Origin: Legionellales bacterium | GTDB lineage: Bacteria > Pseudomonadota > Gammaproteobacteria > UBA1113 | Assembly: GCA_002709565.1 (NCBI GenBank) | Contig: PAPY01000021.1 | Coordinates: forward strand, 1 to 64,000 | Direction: 5' to 3' | DNA: 64,000 bases | Shown here: positions 27,718-37,168 of the stretch, one piece after another | How the letters are laid out: the number at the start of each line of letters is the position of its first letter | Position numbering within the stretch: the first letter of the stretch is position 1 | Made by a program: the position numbers and the translations under genes | Notes under the pieces: generated by a model | What the model was told of the DNA's origin: nothing | Databases searched by the model: none | What the model saw: the letters and a program-made list of their open reading frames with translations, nothing else

Positions 27718-29750
27718 GCTTCATCCGTTGACACTAACGCACGCCGTATAAACCAAACACAGACCAGCACCGTTACGACGATACTAAGAAAATCGTCGAC
27801 GGTGCTAAAACGTTCAGGTAATAATCGCAAAATATCTGTATCTGAGAACAGAACAAATGGCACGGCCAACAATACTCCCATCACGGCAGCTCCTGCCACT
27901 AAGCCACAGGCCAACAACATTCCATTATGTTTTACCGCTTCTTTTGCTGCCTCAGAACGGGTTCTTAGCATGCGATTGAGCAGATATGACATTACACCCC
28001 CGATGAATAACGAGGTTGTGGCCATTGTTGGTAGATACATACCCATACCAACCGCAACCGGTGATAAGCGCCAGCCTTTTTTCTTTATGAGAAAGTATTC
28101 AACAATGATGACTGCGATACCTATAGCACCGCCGATAGCCATCATACCCCAGCGGCTATGACGTGAAAAAATGCCCTGCGCCACGGCTGCCATCAAGCCT
28201 GCCTGAGGTGCCGCCAGCATCTGGCTATGATCCATACCAGGGCGTGGAAATACACCAGCAATGCCATAGGCATTAAATAACAACTCCAAAATCAACGGCG
28301 CCACTGCTGCGGCAATAATAACCCCTAGGATAAGCATGACTTGTTGCTTCCAGGGGGTTGCGCCAACCATTTGCCCGGCTTTGAGATCCTGTAATGTGTC
28401 ATTGCCAATGACGGCAGCAGACGCAATAACCGCCATCACCATAATAGCAACCCCAGCAACAACCGTTGCTCTGGCCGCCTCAGCTTCGAAGTCGATAACA
28501 CCACTCAGTAATAGCGATAAAATCAATGAAATTAGGATCAGAGAAATCAGCGACATGCTAGAAACGGGACTAGTAGACGAACCCACAAGACCAGCAAAAT
28601 AACCACACACTGAGGTAAAAATAATCGCCCCGATTACCACCATAATTAAACAAACAATCTCTAGGGTATTCTCCATTCCTATACCCAGTTGTAAAACATT
28701 ATTATCAATCAAATGAGTCAGCAGCAAATAAATAGGGAACAACAAGAATATACTGCACCAAAACACTAAACTTAATGGCACATCCCGTTCAGTTCTTGGG
28801 ATAGGTGGGCGGTTAAGACGAGCTACCTTAAGCGACTCCATTGACGCTTGAACACCAAAATAGACCGGCTTAACCAGCGTGAAAATAACCCGAAGCCCGC
28901 CAATCATCAGCACACCCAAACCAATATAACGCACATGATCATTCCAAATCAGATAAGCCATTTGACTCGCGCCGCCATAACGAATCGTAGGCAAGCCATA
29001 AATATGACCCACTAGCGGCACACTAATGCCCCAACCAATAATCACGCCGAGCAAAATTGCACAAGTGACATTAATACCAATGATGTAGCCGGCACCAATT
29101 AACGCTGGCGCAAAACCAATGCCACCGCCAAAGACCGTACCACCCGCACGAACCCAGTATTGGATACCATCTGTCAAAATCTTAAAGCCACTTTGAGACA
29201 GACTCATCAGCGCACCAATACCACCGCCCCAAAATAATTGCTTTGAGCCAACCGACTGCATTGCCCGCGCCTTAAGGACATTACCAATAGCAGTACCTTC
29301 GGGAAATGTTAAACGTTTGTCATTCAGTAATACTTTACGTAACGGCACTGACAGTAGCACCCCAAGTGTCCCTCCCAATCCGGCAATCAACATGGTTGGC
29401 CAGTAGGCAAAATTATTCCAATAGCCAATCACTAATAACGCGGGCAAGGTAAATGCAACAATGCCCGTTATCGCCTCACCACAAGAAGCAGCGGTTTGCA
29501 CGATATTATTCTCAAGCACATTGGATTGCTTGAACATACCCAGCACCGCCATTGAAATCACCGCGGCAGGAATAGATGCAGAAATGGTCATACCAACTTT
29601 CAAGCCCAAATAGGCATTGGCAGCCGCTAATATTATGGTTAAGAAAATGGACAACACGACTGCTTTGACAGTTATCTCAGGCAGTTTTTCACTGGCAGGA
29701 ATAAATGCTTCTGTGGGGGCTTGCTCACTCATTGATTGTTGATTGCTCAT
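27714..29750 (-). CDS. OPT-family oligopeptide transporter, copy 1
   Basis: About 678-residue inner-membrane transporter with roughly 14-16 hydrophobic segments. PEITVKAVVLSIFLTIILAA and AYLGLKVGMTISASIPAAV at the N-terminus are characteristic of bacterial OPT proteins. GTAIGNVLKARAM and GQMVGATPWKQQVMLILG also occur in copy 2 in near-identical form. The start at 29750 (MSNQQSMSEQ) is chosen because the frame opening at 29810 adds an atypical stretch; the ribosome site is weak either way. It is downstream of copy 2 on the same strand with a gap of about 110 bp. Confidence 0.92.
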   Translation of the reverse strand: MSNQQSMSEQAPTEAFIPASEKLPEITVKAVVLSIFLTIILAAANAYLGLKVGMTISASIPAAVISMAVLGMFKQSNVLENNIVQTAASCGEAITGIVAFTLPALLVIGYWNNFAYWPTMLIAGLGGTLGVLLSVPLRKVLLNDKRLTFPEGTAIGNVLKARAMQSVGSKQLFWGGGIGALMSLSQSGFKILTDGIQYWVRAGGTVFGGGIGFAPALIGAGYIIGINVTCAILLGVIIGWGISVPLVGHIYGLPTIRYGGASQMAYLIWNDHVRYIGLGVLMIGGLRVIFTLVKPVYFGVQASMESLKVARLNRPPIPRTERDVPLSLVFWCSIFLLFPIYLLLTHLIDNNVLQLGIGMENTLEIVCLIMVVIGAIIFTSVCGYFAGLVGSSTSPVSSMSLISLILISLILSLLLSGVIDFEAEAARATVVAGVAIMVMAVIASAAVIGNDTLQDLKAGQMVGATPWKQQVMLILGVIIAAAVAPLILELLFNAYGIAGVFPRPGMDHSQMLAAPQAGLMAAVAQGIFSRHSRWGMMAIGGAIGIAVIIVEYFLIKKKGWRLSPVAVGMGMYLPTMATTSLFIGGVMSYLLNRMLRTRSEAAKEAVKHNGMLLACGLVAGAAVMGVLLAVPFVLFSDTDILRLLPERFSTVDDFLSIVVTVLVCVWFIRRALVSTDEA

Positions 29751-29862
29751 TGGTACATTCTTATAGGGGGAGAAACGAGAGACTGTACATGGAATCGACA
29801 CTGGATGCAACTTACTTGATTTTTCTGCAGCAAAGCATCGCGCGCTTTACGTAGCCCTGTGG

Positions 29863-31890
29863 CTAAATGCGGCTGACGCGAGTCATCACCCAGCGGCAAA
29901 AGACCAATGTCACCACCAGGCCGAGGATACTTGGCAGCACGACCATGTCTTTTGGTAGGATACGCATGACACTGGCATCACCAAATATGGCAAAGGGCAC
30001 CGCTAAGGCTACCCCCATCAGTGCGGCACCTGCGACTAATCCGCAAGCGAGCAATAAGCCGGTTTGGTTAGCATCATGCTCAGCAACTTGTCGTTGTTCT
30101 TCACCTAGCAGCTCTACCCGCTTGTGCAATTTACGTTTGCTAAAATACGCCAAAAAACCGCCGATGATCAGCGGGGTTGAGGTATCCACTGGAAAGTAAA
30201 TCCCCAATCCCAACGCCAATACCGGTAAGCGCCAGCCTTTTAAGCGTAAAAGAATTTGTTCCGCGATCAACGTCAGTATGCCAATAACACCGCCAATACT
30301 TAACATTAGCCAATTCACATCATGGGTAAATATCCCTTGCACAACGGCTGACATCAAACCGGCTTGGGGCGCCAATAGCATTTGTGAAGGATCCATACCC
30401 GGGCGGGGGAACACACCAGCAATCCCGTAGGCTTGGAACAATAAGCGCAATACCGCAGGCACCACAAATGCCGCAACCACAACACCTAATAACAACATCA
30501 CTTGTTGTTTCCACGGAGTGGCTCCGACAATATGGCCAGCTTTCAGATCTTGAATATTATCATTACTAATTCCTGCATTAGCAGAAATTATTCCTGTCAA
30601 TATGATGGCTATTGCTGCTGCTTCAATGGCTTGGCGTCCCCCCACATCCCAATTAATATGGCTACCCAGTAACACCATGATAATCAAAGACGCGCAGATC
30701 AATGCTATCAATGCCATACTGGATAAAGGATTGGTAGACGTACCAACAAGTCCAGCAAAATATCCACAAATAGACGCCAGAATAAAGCCACCGATAAAAA
30801 CAAACAACAACCCAGCAATCACCATGCCTATTTTGAGTGTGAGGCTTAACTGCAAAATAGGACTACTGACTTCATGATAGAGCAAACCACCAATAGGTAG
30901 CACCAGTAAGATTAACCCCAGCAAAACCCAAATGATTGGCACATCTTGTTCAGTACGCGGTACTTTTAACCCTACTTCTTTGACTTTACCGATAGATAAC
31001 AACGATGTTTTAAGACCAAGATACACGGGTTTTGCTAAACGCAACACCGCCGATAAGCCGCCCACGACCATGGTCCCCACACCCACATAACGAATTTGTT
31101 GATCCCATAATGCCATTGCAATGTCTGTATGATTTAGCCCTTGTGGTATGCCATCAACATAAGCCACAATGGGCACGCCTATTAACCAACCCAGTATAAA
31201 ACCGACTAACAATGCACATGCCACAGCAGGCCCAATGATATAACCCGCACCTAATAATGCTGGTGAAAATCCAACACCACCGCCAACCACCGTACGACCA
31301 ACACTCCACCACACTTGCAAGGTACTGGATAGAACTTGTAGGCCAGTTTGCAAAAAACTAATAACCGCGCCGATAATGCCGCCGGCGATCATACTCTCAA
31401 GCCCCACCTTACCCATGGTACTGGCCTTCAACACATTACCGATAGCGGTTCCCTCTGGGAAACCCAATTGCTTTTCGGATAATAATACGCGCCGCAAAGG
31501 AATAGAGAACAACACCCCCATGATGCCACCGAAACCTGCCACCATGACCGTCGGCCAGTATTCAAAATTGGTCCATGCCCCGATGACGATCAAGGCAGGC
31601 AAGGTAAATACGGCACCGGAGGTTAATGCTTCACCGGCGGATGCACAAGTTTGGACAATATTATTTTCGAGCACATTCGAATTGCGAAAGAATCGTAATA
31701 TCCCCATGGACATCACCGCCGCCGGAATCGATGCCGAAATCGTAATACCGACCTTTAGACCCAAAAACGCGTTGGCCGCTGCCAACACGATAGTTAGAAT
31801 CACTGAAAGGATGATGGCCTTGGGTGTAAATTCCGGCAAATTTTCTGAAGCTGGAATCAGAGGCTCATAATCGGTCGGTATTTGTTGCAT
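29863..31890 (-). CDS. OPT-family oligopeptide transporter, copy 2
   Basis: 675 residues, same architecture as copy 1 and aligned with it along the whole length. FTPKAIILSVILTIVLAAAN, FLGLKVGITISASIPAAVMS, FPEGTAIGNVLKASTM and GHIVGATPWKQQVMLLLG mark the shared blocks. The pair is a tandem duplication that has since diverged. Substrates of bacterial OPT proteins are oligopeptides or metal-peptide complexes; which applies here is unknown. AAGGAT precedes the ATG. Confidence 0.92.
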   Translation of the reverse strand: MQQIPTDYEPLIPASENLPEFTPKAIILSVILTIVLAAANAFLGLKVGITISASIPAAVMSMGILRFFRNSNVLENNIVQTCASAGEALTSGAVFTLPALIVIGAWTNFEYWPTVMVAGFGGIMGVLFSIPLRRVLLSEKQLGFPEGTAIGNVLKASTMGKVGLESMIAGGIIGAVISFLQTGLQVLSSTLQVWWSVGRTVVGGGVGFSPALLGAGYIIGPAVACALLVGFILGWLIGVPIVAYVDGIPQGLNHTDIAMALWDQQIRYVGVGTMVVGGLSAVLRLAKPVYLGLKTSLLSIGKVKEVGLKVPRTEQDVPIIWVLLGLILLVLPIGGLLYHEVSSPILQLSLTLKIGMVIAGLLFVFIGGFILASICGYFAGLVGTSTNPLSSMALIALICASLIIMVLLGSHINWDVGGRQAIEAAAIAIILTGIISANAGISNDNIQDLKAGHIVGATPWKQQVMLLLGVVVAAFVVPAVLRLLFQAYGIAGVFPRPGMDPSQMLLAPQAGLMSAVVQGIFTHDVNWLMLSIGGVIGILTLIAEQILLRLKGWRLPVLALGLGIYFPVDTSTPLIIGGFLAYFSKRKLHKRVELLGEEQRQVAEHDANQTGLLLACGLVAGAALMGVALAVPFAIFGDASVMRILPKDMVVLPSILGLVVTLVFCRWVMTRVSRI

Positions 31891-31966
31891 CTGGATCCTT
31901 ATTTACACCATAAAAATGATCAGACACTCTAAATCGCCCAAGAAAAAATTGCAATTTTTCGGTTGA

Positions 31967-32935
31967 TCAAAACCCCAATTGGTAAACCAGCAAACTGACA
32001 TAGCCAACATAAATAAGCAGAAGCACGGTGCCACTTAGTCGGCCAATCCGTCCTGGTTTGCGGTGACCATACGACATGAAAAACAGTAACAGGGTCAAAA
32101 TAAACATGGTTGGGAAATCTCGGTGCATCACCGCAGGGCTGAGTGTAGTTGGACTCAGTAATCCAGGGATCCCCATCACCGCTAATAGATTGAACATATT
32201 TGAACCGAGAATATTACCTAACGCAATGTCATGTTCATTCTTGATAACCCCCATCAACGAAGCAAACAACTCTGGCAAGCTGGTACCCAATGCGACAACG
32301 GTTAAACCAATAACCAAATCACTGACACCTAAATATTTTGCCACTCCCACGGCGCCCTGCACAAAAATTTCTGACGAGACCGGCAACACAATCAAACCAA
32401 AAATGACCCACAGGGATGCCAACCACGTTGCCATGTCAGCTGGGATCTCGGCAGTGAATTCAGCGGTCATTGGGTCACCATTACGTTGCTTCAACCCCCA
32501 CCACACCATATAAGCAACCAGCACAGCCATACCGATTAGTAACAACGTCCCCTCAAGCCGCTGTAATTGACCATCCCACAGAATCGCTGCCACAACAATC
32601 ATGATGAAAAACAAAATCGGATATTCCCGCTTCAGGAGTCGTGAATGCACTTCGATGGGAATAAATAATGCCGTCACCCCTAACACTAAACCGACATTAG
32701 CAATATTTGAGCCGATAGCGTTACCCACAGCAATGCCTGGATTTCCTCGTAACGAGGCAATGATCGAAACGAAAATCTCCGGTGCCGAGGTACCAAAAGC
32801 AACAATCGTTAACCCCACCAATAATGGCGATACACCAAGATTGCGTGCTAAAGCAGACGCACCGGTCACAAAGCGATCGCCGCTTAGGACAAGACCGATG
32901 AGACCGATAAGGATGAGAGTCGATGAAACTAGCAT
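31967..32935 (-). CDS. calcium/sodium antiporter (CaCA family, YrbG-like)
   Basis: 322-residue inner-membrane cation exchanger of about 10 helices. The two inverted alpha repeats show GLTIVAFGTSAPEIFVSIIA with GNAIGSNIANVGLVLG, and GLTVVALGTSLPELFASLMG with GNILGSNMFNLLAVMG. The acidic residues in these motifs bind the exchanged cations. Its ATG directly abuts the stop codon of ATPase 2, so it is probably cotranscribed with that gene. Confidence 0.92.
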   Translation of the reverse strand: MLVSSTLILIGLIGLVLSGDRFVTGASALARNLGVSPLLVGLTIVAFGTSAPEIFVSIIASLRGNPGIAVGNAIGSNIANVGLVLGVTALFIPIEVHSRLLKREYPILFFIMIVVAAILWDGQLQRLEGTLLLIGMAVLVAYMVWWGLKQRNGDPMTAEFTAEIPADMATWLASLWVIFGLIVLPVSSEIFVQGAVGVAKYLGVSDLVIGLTVVALGTSLPELFASLMGVIKNEHDIALGNILGSNMFNLLAVMGIPGLLSPTTLSPAVMHRDFPTMFILTLLLFFMSYGHRKPGRIGRLSGTVLLLIYVGYVSLLVYQLGF

Positions 32936-34042
32936 TTAACGCGCTTCCCCATTAATAATAACCCTCTCAATCCAACTCTTAAAATTCGGATCCTCAATGT
33001 AATATAGCCCTCGCTCTGGCAAACTACCAATAATTTCTTTGCGCTTAAGCGTTCGAATTGCCGACTGTACTGTTGATAATGGCAACTCATCAACCCCCAT
33101 CTCCTTTGCTAATCGTAATCGATGCGCCTCACTGAATAACTCACGTTCACTAATGACAATAGCTTTTAGCAATAGACATTCTAATACTGAGCAATCATCC
33201 CATACTCTGATATATTGGCGGTCTTCAGCAATAACTTCGAGCAGCTGCTGCTTTGCCTGTTGCAGTGTTAAATCAGGGTGTAACACTAGCCGCTCAACAA
33301 GAGAGCGTATTAGCTGAGGCACTTTATCCATTTCGATAAAGATCTGCCAAAGCTCTTCCACATCTAGCTTGCGACGTGTTGCCTTATGAAACACCTGCGC
33401 AAGATGCTCAATAAACTCTTTTTGTAACTCAGGAAACGGTAAGTTTTGGCCAAAATGAAAAAATGGCGCGTCTGATTTAGAGAACATTCGTCGCAACCCC
33501 TCTTGTGAAGAACCCGTGAAGATGACTTTGACAAAATCTTTGTGCATATCAAGAACAGTTCGCAAGGCAGCAATAAAATCTTTATTCCGATCGTCTTGTG
33601 CTAAAACCTGTACTTCATCAAGTAGTAACAAGACCCGATGTTGCTTTTTCGCTAGGCTTGTAATAATTTCTTTCAAGGTAATTTGCACCTGCTGCGGGTC
33701 ATGAAACTCGAGGCCTGCACGCACTCCAGCTATGCCACCTTCAATTTTTTTGATTTGTTTATGAAATTTGTCCCATTTGATGGCTCCAACCTCAACAGCA
33801 AAATCCGCCAGCGCCAAAGTGAATGCTTGTTTCGCATTAGCTCCAGCATCGAGAAAGCTGAAATAAAGCACATCCCAGCCTTCTTGCTTAGCGAGAGGCT
33901 GCATATCTTTGAGTAAAAACTCTGTTTTACCCATTCGGCGTGGGGCAAAAAAGACCAATGCACTGGATAATCCGCTCTCGAACATCCCCAACACTTGCTC
34001 CGCGAGACCTCTTCTCGAATAGTGCCAAATATCAGTTGTCAT
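32936..34042 (-). CDS. AAA+ ATPase with C-terminal winged helix (PF01637-like), ATPase 2
   Basis: 368-residue P-loop ATPase with the same domain order as ATPase 1. Walker A is VFFAPRRMGKTEFLLKDM near residue 35, Walker B is VLLLLDEVQVLAQDDRNKDF near residue 140, and sensor-like VIFTGSSQEGLRRMF aligns with the equivalent segment of ATPase 1. The C-terminus has a winged helix (MGVDELPLSTVQSAIRTLKRKEIIGSL) ending in YYIEDPNFKSWIERVI. Overall identity to ATPase 1 looks low, so they are separate lineages of one superfamily. AGGAAAG precedes the ATG. A 77-bp symmetric box array lies 18 bp upstream. The next gene on the strand, the antiporter, starts with no gap. Confidence 0.8.
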   Translation of the reverse strand: MTTDIWHYSRRGLAEQVLGMFESGLSSALVFFAPRRMGKTEFLLKDMQPLAKQEGWDVLYFSFLDAGANAKQAFTLALADFAVEVGAIKWDKFHKQIKKIEGGIAGVRAGLEFHDPQQVQITLKEIITSLAKKQHRVLLLLDEVQVLAQDDRNKDFIAALRTVLDMHKDFVKVIFTGSSQEGLRRMFSKSDAPFFHFGQNLPFPELQKEFIEHLAQVFHKATRRKLDVEELWQIFIEMDKVPQLIRSLVERLVLHPDLTLQQAKQQLLEVIAEDRQYIRVWDDCSVLECLLLKAIVISERELFSEAHRLRLAKEMGVDELPLSTVQSAIRTLKRKEIIGSLPERGLYYIEDPNFKSWIERVIINGEAR

Positions 34043-34059
34043 AGGCTTTCCTTTCTTCT

Positions 34060-34136
34060 TTAGACTTAATTAGACTAATTATGTCTAATTAGACTTCAAA
34101 TGTCTAATTAGACATTTCGTGTCTAATCATGTCTAA
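34060..34136. promoter_or_regulatory. eight-box dyad array upstream of ATPase 2
   Basis: TTAGAC at 34060 and 34070, the 12-bp palindrome GTCTAATTAGAC at 34083 and 34102, then GTCTAA at 34121 and 34131. Reflection about position 34098 maps every box onto another, so the 77 bp form one symmetric array of eight 6-bp half-sites. Spacers differ in sequence, which shows that the boxes are what is conserved. It fits a cooperative operator or a loading site for a multimer. Confidence 0.85.
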
Positions 34137-34270
34137 TCGCTCTAACAATAGGCTATCTGATTGAAAATCAATCAGTTTTTCTGTTGACGATTAATTTCAT
34201 ACCTTAACACTACCCCTGCCCGGGGATTTTGCTGTACAATTGCGCATCATTCTTCACACGAGATAACCAC

Positions 34271-36037
34271 ATGAAAAAAACATTGGCAGATCTGGTTAAG
34301 GCAGCCCTTGATAAGCTGGTGGCAGATGGCACATTAACGGGTCCCTTGCCCGCGAGCATCCAAATTGAACACACACGGGACAAACAATTCGGCGATTTTG
34401 CCTGTAATATTGCCATGATGTTGGCCAAGCCTGCCAAGCGTAATCCACGGGAACTGGCCCAAGCTATTATTGATAATTTGCCGGATAATGCGGGTATTGA
34501 AAAAATCGAAATCGCAGGACCCGGTTTTATTAATTTTTATCTCACTGACACCGCCCTACACAGTATCATTGAAGAAATTTTACTGGCCAAAGCTGATTAC
34601 GGTAAACAGTCCTTCGGTGATAACCAAAAAATCAATGTAGAATTTGTCTCCGCCAACCCGACCGGGCCCCTGCATGTGGGTCATGGCCGTGGTGCAGCCT
34701 ATGGTGCCGCCTTATCCGACTTGCTCGCCCACGTGGACTACAACGTTGAGCGGGAATACTACGTCAATGATGCGGGCCGGCAAATGAATATTTTGGCCAC
34801 CAGTATTTGGTTACGTTATCTCGAGCTTTGCGGCGAGACGATCGCGTTTCCCCGTAATGGTTACAAGGGCAAATACATTATTGCTATCGCTGAACAGCTC
34901 CAGAAGCAACACAATGACGCTTTTCATTGGCCGGCGGCTGAAGTATTTCAAAATATTCCCTTGGATGAACAGGCCGATGGCAGCGGTAATAAAGAAGCTC
35001 ACATCGATGGCTTAATCGAAAAAGCCAAAGCGTTACTGGGTGATTCAGGTTTTCGCTCGGTGCTTCAATTAGGTTTAGACGATATTTTAGCGGATATTCG
35101 TGATGACTTAGCCGAGTTTGGCGTTAGCTTTGAGAGTTGGTTCTCCGAACGTCGGCTTTTTGATGAAGGCATTGTCGAGGCATGTCTAGAACGTCTAAAA
35201 GCCTCAGGTCACACCTACGAGAAAGACGGCAATATTTGGTTCCGCTCGACGGATTTTGACGATGACAAAGATCGTGTTCTCATTCGTGCGAATGGCCAAC
35301 CGACATACTTTGCCGCTGATATTGCTAATCATATGAATAAATTCGACCGTGGTGCAGACAAAATCATTATGATCTTTGGCGCCGATCACCACGGCTATGT
35401 GGCCCGAGTACGGGGTGCGCTTAAAGCGTTAGGCATTGATAACGACAACGTTCATATTCCATTAGTGCAATTTGCGGTGCTCTATCGCGGCAAAGAAAAA
35501 GTCCAAATGTCCACGCGTAGCGGTGAATTCATTACCCTGCGTTCATTGCGCGAAGAAGTTGGCAACGATGCTGCGCGATTCTTTTATACCATGCGTAAAG
35601 CAGAGCAGCATTTAGATTTTGATTTAGAGTTAGCAAAATCACAATCCACTGACAATCCCGTGTATTACATTCAATACGCCCATGCTCGCGTTTGCAGTGT
35701 ATTCCGACAACTCGACGAAAAAAACCTCACCTGGGATGAAACCGCGGGTCTTGCTAATACGGGTTTGTTGCTTGAGCCACAAGAGAAACAATTGATCGAA
35801 ACCTTAACCAAATTCCCCGAAATCGTTGCCGCTGCGGCCCAATCTTTTGAGCCTCACAACACCGGTCATTACCTACGGGATTTGGCAAATAGCTTTCATA
35901 CCTATTATAATGCTCATCAATTTATCGTTGATGATGAAGCGTTACGGAATGCGCGCTTGTGTCTCGTGAAAGCGACCCAACAAGTGCTCAAAAACGGCTT
36001 GAAACTATTAGGCGTATCAGCGCCCGAACAAATGTAA
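34271..36037 (+). CDS. argS: arginyl-tRNA synthetase
   Basis: Class I synthetase of 588 residues that charges tRNA-Arg. The HIGH-like motif is FVSANPTGPLHVGHGRGAAYG. The usual KMSKS is replaced by VQMSTRSGEFITL, as in many ArgRS. The N-terminal additional domain (RDKQFGDFACNIAMMLAKPA) and the C-terminal anticodon-binding DALR domain are complete. The ATG at 34271 (MKKTLADLVK) is chosen over the frame opening at 34229. It begins the long conserved run through tatC. Confidence 0.97.
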   Translation: MKKTLADLVKAALDKLVADGTLTGPLPASIQIEHTRDKQFGDFACNIAMMLAKPAKRNPRELAQAIIDNLPDNAGIEKIEIAGPGFINFYLTDTALHSIIEEILLAKADYGKQSFGDNQKINVEFVSANPTGPLHVGHGRGAAYGAALSDLLAHVDYNVEREYYVNDAGRQMNILATSIWLRYLELCGETIAFPRNGYKGKYIIAIAEQLQKQHNDAFHWPAAEVFQNIPLDEQADGSGNKEAHIDGLIEKAKALLGDSGFRSVLQLGLDDILADIRDDLAEFGVSFESWFSERRLFDEGIVEACLERLKASGHTYEKDGNIWFRSTDFDDDKDRVLIRANGQPTYFAADIANHMNKFDRGADKIIMIFGADHHGYVARVRGALKALGIDNDNVHIPLVQFAVLYRGKEKVQMSTRSGEFITLRSLREEVGNDAARFFYTMRKAEQHLDFDLELAKSQSTDNPVYYIQYAHARVCSVFRQLDEKNLTWDETAGLANTGLLLEPQEKQLIETLTKFPEIVAAAAQSFEPHNTGHYLRDLANSFHTYYNAHQFIVDDEALRNARLCLVKATQQVLKNGLKLLGVSAPEQM

Positions 36038-36040
36038 ACT

Positions 36041-36535
36041 ATGGCAAAAAACACCAACAAAGATAATCCCATGAAATCAGCATTGCTACGTCTAGGCTTC
36101 GTTATTGTGCTCATCGCCGTATTTGCCGGTGGGTTGTTGTATATACACAAGTTCCATCCCGAGCTCAGCACCCCTGCCGAGCAAAAAACAGCCAAAAAAC
36201 CCACGTTTGATTTCTATACCATGCTCTCTAGCGAGGATGGTTCCGCCCCTACCCAACATGCCAAACCTGCACAACCCATCAAACACCCGGTTACACCTAG
36301 CCATCATTATGTGCTGCAGGTCGCCTCTTTCAAAAAATACCAAGATGCGGACGATCTCAAAGCCAAGTTACTGCTTCAAGGCTACCATGCAGATGTCGAA
36401 AAGATAAACAATCACGGTGATCACTGGTATCGGGTTGTTATTGTTGGCTTTAACGATGCCGACAATGCCAAAAAAGTCCAAAAACAACTGGAAAAACAAG
36501 AGCATAGAAAATCCCTGTTACGCAAAACCGCCTAA
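36041..36535 (+). CDS. SPOR-domain cell-division protein
   Basis: 164-residue bitopic inner-membrane protein. One transmembrane helix (LGFVIVLIAVFAGGLLYI) lies near residues 17-36, followed by a Pro/Lys-rich linker and a C-terminal SPOR domain (HYVLQVASFKKYQDADDLKAKLLLQG, then WYRVVIVGFNDADNAKKV). SPOR domains bind denuded peptidoglycan at the septum. Its place between argS and hslVU is conserved in related bacteria, where it is often called FtsN-like. The start follows argS by 3 bp. Confidence 0.85.
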   Translation: MAKNTNKDNPMKSALLRLGFVIVLIAVFAGGLLYIHKFHPELSTPAEQKTAKKPTFDFYTMLSSEDGSAPTQHAKPAQPIKHPVTPSHHYVLQVASFKKYQDADDLKAKLLLQGYHADVEKINNHGDHWYRVVIVGFNDADNAKKVQKQLEKQEHRKSLLRKTA

Positions 36536-36538
36536 CAA

Positions 36539-36568
36539 CTTGATTTTCTCTTAATACACCCCCACATA
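36539..36568 (+). promoter_or_regulatory. heat-shock (sigma32-type) promoter of hslVU
   Basis: CTTGATT (36539-36545) and CCCCACATA (36560-36568) are separated by 14 bp, close to the sigma32 consensus CTTGAAA/CCCCATNTA. It lies immediately upstream of hslV, a known heat-shock gene in relatives, and gives a leader of about 30 nt. Confidence 0.7.
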
Positions 36569-36606
36569 TGGTAATTCCTAGCCTAACAATGATTGAGGAG
36601 AAAACC

Positions 36607-37152
36607 TTGGAACAATACAGAGGCACAACCATCCTATCGGTACGCCGACAAGGTAAAGTAGTGATTGGCGGTGATGGCCAGGTAACCTTGGACAACACGG
36701 TCATGAAAGGTAATGCCCGCAAAGTACGACGCTTGTACAATGATAAAGTCATTGCTGGTTTTGCCGGTGGTACAGCTGATGCATTCACCTTGTTTGAGCG
36801 CTTTGAAGCCAAACTCGAAAAACACCAAGGTAACCTCACCCGTGCCGCGGTAGAGTTAGCAAAAGATTGGCGAACTGACAGAATGTTACGCCGACTCGAA
36901 GCGCTGTTGGCAGTTGCAGACCACAAAACCTCTCTCATCATCACCGGTAATGGTGATGTGGTTGAGCCTGAAGAAGGCTTGATTGCCATTGGTTCCGGCG
37001 GGCCTTTCGCCCAGTCTGCAGCCAAGGCCCTATTGGCGAATACCAAGCTGGGGGCTAAAGCCATTGTCGAAAAAGGTCTTAATATTGCGGCAGATATTTG
37101 TATCTACACCAACCGTAATTTAGTCATCGAAGAATTGTCCAGCGACACATAA
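36607..37152 (+). CDS. hslV: ATP-dependent protease subunit HslV
   Basis: Proteolytic subunit of the HslVU (ClpQY) complex; the N-terminal threonine exposed after processing is the nucleophile. The mature enzyme would begin at [18 protein letters not shown]. The best start is the TTG at 36607 with GAGGAG upstream, giving a 6-residue propeptide (MEQYRG) and 181 residues. An ATG at 36589 or 36568 would add residues not seen in the family and would overlap the ribosome site. hslU follows after 16 bp. Confidence 0.95.
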   Translation: MEQYRGTTILSVRRQGKVVIGGDGQVTLDNTVMKGNARKVRRLYNDKVIAGFAGGTADAFTLFERFEAKLEKHQGNLTRAAVELAKDWRTDRMLRRLEALLAVADHKTSLIITGNGDVVEPEEGLIAIGSGGPFAQSAAKALLANTKLGAKAIVEKGLNIAADICIYTNRNLVIEELSSDT

Positions 37153-37168
37153 CCAGAAAGAGAAAACC

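Noticed and set aside
31376-31870. Long plus-strand open frames opposite the OPT genes and the antiporter (also 27802-28161, 32076-32513)
   Set aside because: They are antisense to clear membrane-protein genes, and their composition is that expected from reverse reading. No ribosome sites support them.
34060-34136. Possible CRISPR-like array upstream of ATPase 2
   Set aside because: Boxes are only 6-12 bp, the arrangement is mirror-symmetric rather than directly repeated, and no cas genes are present.
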